Source: Phocoena phocoena (Eukaryota; Chordata; Mammalia; Artiodactyla; Phocoenidae). From it: a stretch of DNA of 64,000 bases. Made by a program: the position numbers and the translations under genes. The notes beneath the pieces were generated by a model. It was not told where the DNA came from, did no database searches, and saw nothing but the letters and a program-made list of their open reading frames with translations. The stretch covers positions 13,156,881 through 13,220,880 of the forward strand of contig NC_089223.1 in assembly GCF_963924675.1 (NCBI RefSeq), written 5' to 3'. Positions 57,266 through 64,000 of the stretch are shown here, one piece after another (position 1 is the stretch's first letter; each line of letters starts with the position of its first letter).

Positions 57266-57500
57266 GTGGGTTTTGAAGGGCTTGTGATTTGTTTCCCCTG
57301 TCATTGAAGTATGCTGGCACTGGTGGTTTAGGAACCACACTTTGAGAAACAGTGTTCTAAGATTTCACTAAATCATTAGTTCGTAACATTTCTTTTGGTT
57401 AGAGATGCCTTTGAGAATTTGGGGAAAGCTGTGGACCAACTCAGTGGAAAATACATGTATACTTGCACACAATTTGCATACAATTTTGAGGGGGATTCAT
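57266..57500 (+). mobile_element. hAT-type (MER5-like) relics
   Basis: 'aaccacactttgagaaacag' at about 57331-57350 is a MER5/Charlie-type terminus. The following 'gcctttgagaatttggggaa' and 'aatttgcatacaattttgag' resemble another old DNA-element relic whose family I cannot fix. Boundaries approximate. Confidence 0.4.
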
Positions 57501-60500
57501 CTCATCATTGAAAAGAACCTTAAGAGGAGGGAGGGTTGAAATGTGTGAATTTCAGTGTTAATCTGTTCTCAGGTAAACTAGAGTTGACTAATTCATTTTG
57601 AACCTGTATAGCTCTCTGACATTTCTTACCATTTTCCTTATTATAGAATGGACTATATAGAAACACTAGTTTCTCTGTAAGTAACAAATTTGTTTGATTT
57701 TGAGATGTTTGTGGATGTGTTCTTTTTTTTTTTAGCAAACCGCCATACTTTTCACATTTCTGGTAGAATTATATTCACACATGGACTACAGAGCACATTA
57801 AATCTCTGGGCTTAAACACATATGGATTAACTGAAAGAAAATGTTATGTGGCATCTTAATAGTGAATTGCAGTTTAAGAAGGCGTGTTTCTATTTTATTA
57901 GGTCACTGGTAGAGAAGAATAAAGATGTTTCAATTAAGTAGGACTCATCAAGGAAATACGTTTAGACTACTAGAACAAACATATTAGCAGAGCAACATAT
58001 GTTTTGAACTAGGTAGCTCAGTGGCTACATAAGGAAAGAGGAGTAATCACCCTCACTTCCGTTTGGTTTTGTAAGGCATAATGACACATACTTTGAGGTA
58101 TTCTCTTCGTTGCTACCATATAAGGTGTATTCTCAGACTTTTGGGTAAAATTGATTACTGTTTGACTCATAAGCTAAAAAATAAGGCCCATAGTTAAAGT
58201 AACCAGTGCCCATGAGTCAGGATTTTACAAACGTACTCACTGAGAGACATCAGTGATTGCTTGTTTTATCTCCCTATTCTGACCTATAGAAAGCCAAGTC
58301 AGTTTATTTCACAAAAAAGGTGTTCAAATGAATTCAAAGTAGCCTCCAGTTTTAAAGGGGCACATTCACATTAGACATCCAGGCCAGAGATTGACATTTT
58401 GTATTAGTTGAGTTGCATTTGTAGGCCAGTGGAGGTGCCAACATTATATAATAATAAACAGTGCAAGACAGAACACCTTTAAGTGTTGAGTGTAGTAACA
58501 TAGGGCAGATTAATAAGCACTGGAGTGGTAGTAAATAAATTGGGATTTGAAAAGAGCCTTGAAGGATATGTTTGGAAAAAATTTAGTACTTCTCAGTGTT
58601 CTTCGGCTCATTTTGGTGGCTGAAAACTCTGACCATTTTTCTTCATTTGTGATATTTCTTGGTAATTGAGTAGCATTCATCATTTGGCAGGAAAACAAGT
58701 TCTGTGAGTTCTCTCTTTTGGAATAATGCTTATTTAGTCTTAGGTATTTTTGGGGGGTGGTAGTGCAAAAAAATCATATTCACAGTATTCTGGGAAGTAT
58801 GTGGGAGATAAACGTCTCGATACTTTTGACCATAGCCTCATAACTGGATTGAGATTTTTTATTCTACAGTAGGTACTACTAGAAAATATATTTTAAAGCA
58901 AAATTAAAGTTTGCCCATTAATTAGGTATTTTTTAAAATGAGATTTTTCTCTGTGCTTTCCTCTGCCTCACGAAGATCCTGTTGGTCAGATGGATATAAT
59001 TTTTTTAGTATATGTATTTCTCTGAATTTTGGTAACGGCACTGTTAGAAAAACAATAGCTTTTCTTTTCCCATGGTTTAGTTCCCATGGTTTTTGGACAT
59101 GGGAAATTTCTGTTAGTGTTTCTTTCTGTAGCTGTCATATTTATATGTTCCTTTTTTACATTTACTAAGCCTGATGGCATTCCTGTCATACCCGTGGCGT
59201 TAGGGTCACACATTCCCAAGCATTCCATATTTGTTGAAAATATGCAGAAGGTTGAAAACTGGATGTTGGCAGTGGCTTATTATATAGGTACCTGTCTTCT
59301 ATTTGTTACCTGTAGCATATAATAGGATTAATACCAATCTTGATCTTATTAATCGGATTAATACCAGTTCTTTTGAACCAGCATAAATTGTTCTCAGTAA
59401 ACATCTGACTAATACAATGTTATCTATATTATAAAATGATCTCTAATGTTCTTGGGCACATATATTTTCAAAAAATATTTCTTTTGCTGGCACCTGTTTT
59501 CTGAGGTTTGGAACTGCTGGCTTATTTCCAAGGGAAGACAGATAGAGGTTTCTATGTGCATACTGAGAGTTCCCTATGATTTGGAAGGATACATTTCATT
59601 AGGGAATTCTAAGATAGTGTTGGAGTCACTGCTCTGACTAAACATTTTGCCTTTTTATGAAAAGGCTGCAGACAGTATAGCAGCTGTGTTAAATGTTCAT
59701 TTTAGACAGAAAGCTTAAGCAGTTAGACTTACTTAAAATGATATCTGCCATACTGGGTTCTAACTTTTAAAAATGAAAGCTCTATACTGCTTCCTTTGAT
59801 TTTGTTTGGTTTTTGCTATGAGTTCAATGATTGGTTTGCTTCTATGATATGCCTCTTAAGAGGTAATAGCTATGGGGCAGGGTTAGTTTAACAGGGATAG
59901 CTATAACCCCTTATGAATCCCAAGTAGTTTACTTCTTTATGGATAAGACAGATTTTCTCTTCAGTGTGTCTTTGAGATCGTCGTCTAAGTGGTATGCTAT
60001 CTTGAGATGGTATTTTACTTTCAATGCAGTTTTATAAAGACATAGTACTACTTTCCTCTTTTGTTAAAAAGTTTTAAGAAGAAATACTGTTGGATCCGCA
60101 CATTTGTATAGAGGCTAATAAGCATTTGGGAGTTTAGTTATAAATTTTACTTGAGTCCAATAAAGATAATGACATGTTTGATGACATACATAAATATTAC
60201 TGTGAGTTAATTGGCTCTACATCATAGTTATTAGTTATAGTCATTTAGGTTATTTTAGTTATTCAATTAAAGTGTAAGATCTTCTTGCTTCTATAATTAG
60301 TTACTATCTTGATGTTCTGTTAAATATTTCCATTATTTTGTGCACGTGCACGGTGATGTACAACACACCCAGAGAGAAGGCCTGGACCCCAAACCAGGGA
60401 CATCTCATGACCCTTTCTTTGCTCATGGCCTTGGTTCCCTATTCTGCCTTCTTCCCAGTGCCCTCCCTTGTCATGTGTTCTTTTGTTTTCTTTCCTTCCT

Positions 60501-60541
60501 GCCCTTCCCTGACCCCCAGCTCAAGATTTCTTCACCAATAT
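57501..60541. other. Unique DNA, no gene seen
   Basis: About 3 kb with no repeat or exon that I can name. Overlapping ORFs on both strands at 58938-59322 (76-80 codons) include a hydrophobic stretch on the plus strand, but they lack splice signals or a known match. Confidence 0.5.
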
Positions 60542-60557
60542 CACCTTATTGATTCTT

Positions 60558-60770
60558 TCTTTCTTTTTTTTTTTTTTTTGCTGTACGCGGGCCTCTCAGT
60601 ACTGTGGCCTCTCCCGTTGCGGAGCACAGACTCCGGACGCGCAGGCTCAGTGGCCATGGTTCACGGGCCCAGCCGCTCTGCGGCATGTGGGATCCTCCCG
60701 GACCGAGGCACAAACCCGTGTCCCCTGCATTGGCAGGCGGACTCTCAACCACTGCGCCACCAGGGAAGCC
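60558..60770 (-). mobile_element. CHR-type SINE, short form
   Basis: Reversed SINE with a T run, 'ctgtacgcgggcctctcagt' and the head 'gcgccaccagggaagcc'. The TSD 'caccttattgattctt' is perfect at 60542-60557 and 60771-60786. The 147-codon ORF at 60338-60781 and its neighbours are SINE readings. Confidence 0.96.
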
Positions 60771-60786
60771 CACCTTATTGATTCTT

Positions 60787-62394
60787 ATCCTTTGGCCTTT
60801 TGGTACAGTGGCCAGACTGTCCTGGAAAGTGGTGATCTTGAGGCCACCATTCTGTGGGTATGGAGTTTGGAAAATTCAGACTTGAATAGTGGTAAGCAGG
60901 GAAGGAGGATACGGGGAGCCGGGGTTCTGATTTGGTGGCATATCAAGGTCTTTTGGTAAGTGAAGAGAAAGTTGAGGCTTAGAGAAGCAGAGGGAAGAGA
61001 AGAGGGATGTTTGGTCTTCCTTTAAGGAGGGAAGGGAAAAATCAGGTCTGACTGGTCAGTTTGAAAAGTTGTCTTCTCTGCCCTTAGGTGCTTGAGGTAG
61101 ATGTCCAGCCTATGTGAATTGATGGCGTAGTCTGATAACAGGTGGTTGATATTAGATCCTTTCTTATCTAAGTCAATGGGGAGGCTCTGTAAAGAGACCA
61201 TTCTCTTGAAGGGCATACAGTTGTCCTGGTTTCTGCATCAGTAAACAGAAGTTCAGAGGTAGTTCTCACATCTGCAGCCATGTCTGCTTGCAACTTAAGT
61301 GAGACCACAAAGCAGTGTTTTTAAAGAAGCATACAACTACAGTTAAGTTTATGGAAAACTGGACAACAGTACTGAAAAATGTATTTAAAGATCAAAGGAG
61401 AAGCATTTGCTTGTGATTAGTTTGATTTATAATGAAGCTGACTCAGGAGCCTCCCATGACTGCTTCCTTCCTACACATTGTGCATTTATGAGATACACAC
61501 ACATTTATGGCTGTCATATAGTATGTACAAGATTTACTGATGACAGAAGGTTATTACTGCTTCAAACAAATGCAGACTATTTAGGCTTGAAAAAACAAAG
61601 GAAAAAATGAACTATGCAAATAATGAGTGACCTTTTAGTCTTTTCTTAGCTGCTCACAATTCCTAAGAGTGATACATCCTACCCAATTAAGGCAAACAAT
61701 TTATCTTTCTATTGAGTGGATGCCTTGAGGAAGTAGTTCTGGGAATAAATGAAAGCTCATAGGAGTTTTCAATGAGATGCCACCTTTAACAAGCTTTACA
61801 TTTGTTTCTGTGCATTGGGCCTTTCCCACTGGCGTTCGTTTAGGCTCTTTCTGCACTTTAAATAGTGAGTAGAAAGCCTGAGTATTGAATAATAAAGATG
61901 GTTAGAGATTTAGAAAAGATGTTAATGTCAAAAATCCAAGATGATTAATATTAGTAAGCTCAAAAAAACTGTAGACAAAAAGGAGTTTGTTTGACAGTTT
62001 AAATAACATGAAAGATTGTACAGATGGCGATGAGCATTTGTTTACATTTCTGATAACTGATTGAGGAAGGGTTGAGATTAAATACAATTAAACTCTTCCT
62101 AATACTTGTTAGATAAAGTACCAAGGGGAGTTGTGACACCTCTTTGGAAATCCTAGGAAAAATATATTAACTAACTATCCACAATGGATTTACTTTGTTC
62201 TATTGAAAATACAGTTTGATTTTTGACCTTTCTTAGGTTAGCTCAGCCTAATGTTTAACTGAAGATTCTCATTTTCAGATTATCTATTTTTCTCTTTGGT
62301 GAATTAAGTATATTTATACCAGAATTTCACATATTAAACTGATGGATAGATTTATTGATTTCTTATTTACTGTGGTTTAATCATCTGTTTTTCT
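60787..62394. other. Unique DNA, no clear gene
   Basis: Directly after the SINE, 'ggccttttggtacag' and a later 'gtggtaagc' frame 83 nt with one open frame, but both splice sites are only fair and the peptide is unfamiliar. The rest is AT-rich with no named repeat. Confidence 0.45.
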
Positions 62395-62985
62395 AGTACC
62401 TACAATCTTCGAGGCTCTTGAGAACATAGTATAAAATATGATCCCTGACCTTATGGCGCTTACTTTGAAGTTGGAAACAGCTTGATGACTAGTTATAGAT
62501 TGCTTCTATTTCAGGCTTCAGCTTTATTCTACACTGTAGGAAGCAGAAAATATTTGAAGTTTTTCACCCTCATTTTATAAATAGTGGACATGATGGAACT
62601 CCTCAGTGTGAAGTGGTAGTAGGGTCACCATTATGGAAATACAGTAAGATGGAGGAAAGAGCAAGGAACATGCAGAGTTTGGCAGTAAGGAGGTCTTTAG
62701 AAAACTCTTACTGTAGGAAGCAGGCAAGATCAAAGTGACAGATGATCAGGGTATGGACTAGCATGGGAGACAAAAGGAAGAATCAACACAATTTAGTAAT
62801 TTCCCTAGATGTGGTGCTCAAGGAAACGGCAGAACACAGGGGCTATATGATTTCTATGCTCCATGTTTTGAAAATAAGGGTGGCAGAGTAAAAGCAAGCC
62901 TAAAAAGATAGGTAATTCTGAGAAGTTGGATTTGAACATCTTGAGATCATAGGCTCTCAGAATCGAGTAGGCAGCTGCAACAAAG
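62395..62985 (-). mobile_element. L2 LINE 3' region, diverged
   Basis: Reversed L2 hints: 'gatccctgaccttatggcgc' near the left; toward the right 'gttggatttgaacatcttga' and 'aatcgagtaggcagctgc', the order of the L2 3' UTR as in the copies at 11 and 14 kb. Much diverged. Confidence 0.5.
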
Positions 62986-63030
62986 GAGTAAGTTTTATCT
63001 AGTGTATGACATTTGATTTGATTATTTTCT

Positions 63031-63544
63031 CTTTTTTTTAAAACATCTTTATTGGAATATAATTGCTTTATAATGGTGTATTAGTTTCTGCTTTATAACA
63101 AAGTGAATCAGCTATATGTATACATATATCCCCGTATCCCCTCCCTCTTGCATCTCCCTCCCACCCTCCCTATCACACCCCTCTAGGTGGTTACAAAGCA
63201 CCAAGCTGACCTCCCTGTGCTATGCAGCTGCTTCCCACTAGCTATCTATTTTACATTTGGTAGTGTATATATGCCCATGCCACTCTCTCACTTCATCCCA
63301 TCTTACCTTTCCCCCTCCCTGTGTCCTCAAGTCCATTCTCTACATCTGCATCTTTATTCCTGTCCTGCCCCTAGGTTCTTCAGAAACTTTTTTTTTTTTT
63401 TTAAGATTCCATATATATGTGTTAGCATACGGTATTTGTTTTTCTCTTTCTGACTTACTTCACTCTGTATGACAGACTCTAGGTCCAACCACCTCACTAC
63501 AAATAACTCAATTTTGTTTTTCTTTTTATGGCTGAGTAATATTA
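63031..63544 (-). mobile_element. L1 LINE 3' end, 5' truncated (copy E)
   Basis: Reversed L1 3'UTR and last bases of ORF2: 'aaacatctttattggaatat', 'gtgtattagtttctgcttta', 'cacccctctaggtggttaca', 'tttatggctgagtaat'. Flanked by 'gattattttct' (63020-63030 and 63545-63555). Same type as copies B and D. Confidence 0.93.
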
Positions 63545-63555
63545 GATTATTTTCT

Positions 63556-63925
63556 TAATTGCTCATTACCTTTATATTACTGGACTGGGAGTATTTAAAT
63601 TGCTTTAGTTGGGTACATTTTGAGCAAATGCCCTTAGGTTTCAGTGTTTCTATTTTAAGGCTACCTTATATGAAGAATGGCAAGGTAGGTAATTTAGCTG
63701 TGTTCTATTTCTGGTTAAAAAAAAATTTTTTTTTTTTTTTGGATGCCCTTCTTGGCTAAAACAAAATGTAGGATAAATTATGTTTATTTTTTGTCTTATT
63801 ATCAGGATTCAAATTTCCATTCATTTGTTTTAGTAGGGAATAGATGTCCCTTTGCCCTACCATTCAGATACGACTCTTATTTTAGGATTAGAGTTATACC
63901 TTTGTATAGACAGTTCACAGATAGA
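63556..63925. other. Unique DNA
   Basis: AT-rich with an A/T homopolymer pair near 63718-63740. No gene recognised. Confidence 0.5.
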
Positions 63926-64000
63926 TAAAACTTTTAAGACTGGAAGGGACCTTAGAAAGCCTTTGACCTCATCCTGTACAACCTCCACATTTCTTGGATT
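63926..64000 (-). mobile_element. MIR3 SINE, cut by the window end
   Basis: 'agactggaagggaccttaga' and 'tgacctcatcctgtacaacc' are the start of a reversed MIR3, the same part seen at 56125. It runs off the window edge. Confidence 0.65.

Noticed and set aside
60802..60884. Possible exon between 'ttggtacag' and 'gtggtaagc'
   Set aside because: Both splice sites are only moderate and the peptide is unfamiliar; its start lies directly beside a SINE insertion, so it is weaker than the 54-kb candidate.
1..64000. Endogenous retrovirus or LTR element
   Set aside because: I looked for LTR pairs, primer-binding sites and gag/pol/env-like frames and found none; all reverse transcriptase sequence here is L1 type.
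1..64000. tRNA, rRNA, snRNA or microRNA genes
   Set aside because: The only tRNA-like sequences are SINE heads; no cloverleaf gene or other RNA gene could be supported by eye.

Overview
This window is mammalian nuclear DNA, most likely from a cetacean (whale or dolphin). The main evidence is a set of tRNA-derived CHR-type SINEs. Their heads read 'cttccctggtggcgcagtgg' on one strand or the other, and several are bounded by clean target-site duplications (TSDs). There are also cetartiodactyl-type L1 copies, a ruminant/cetacean-type mariner, and ancient mammalian MIR, MIR3, L2, MER2, MER5 and Tigger1 relics. No ruminant BovB/Bov-A2 or pig PRE-1 elements were recognised. All family names come from recalled sequence resemblance, because no repeat search could be run. 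The density of repeats, the absence of long non-repeat ORFs and the AT-rich unique DNA fit an intron or intergenic region.

Layout. 0-19 kb: mostly unique AT-rich DNA with old MIR, L1M and L2 fragments, two CHR SINEs and several microsatellites. 18.7-23 kb: a MER2, then a minus-strand L1 running from 5'UTR to mid-ORF2, carrying a nested SINE. 23-27.5 kb: mostly unique, with a mild CpG clump. 27.5-32.2 kb: four CHR SINEs, one with an internal 22-bp tandem expansion, and old L1 3' ends. 34.8-43.5 kb: two plus-strand L1s, four SINEs (two inserted at exactly the same site) and a stack in which an old L1M holds a SINE, an internally deleted Tigger1 and a young L1. 43.5-49 kb: unique DNA with a short L1 end, MIR, MER5 and L1M. 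49.0-54.2 kb: a mariner split by an L1 that carries a 5' inversion. 54.2-64 kb: mostly unique, with L2, MIR3, hAT relics, one SINE and one L1 3' end.

No complete host gene is visible. The best hint of host coding sequence is a possible 122-nt exon on the minus strand at 54354-54475, with a consensus donor and a pyrimidine-rich acceptor; I cannot name its gene. The larger protein-like ORFs are decayed L1 ORF1/ORF2 and mariner transposase, or antisense shadows of L1 and SINEs. I found no CRISPR array, operon, RNA gene or novel gene system. The notable content is mechanistic: nested insertions, twin priming, double use of one target site, and fold-back mutation.
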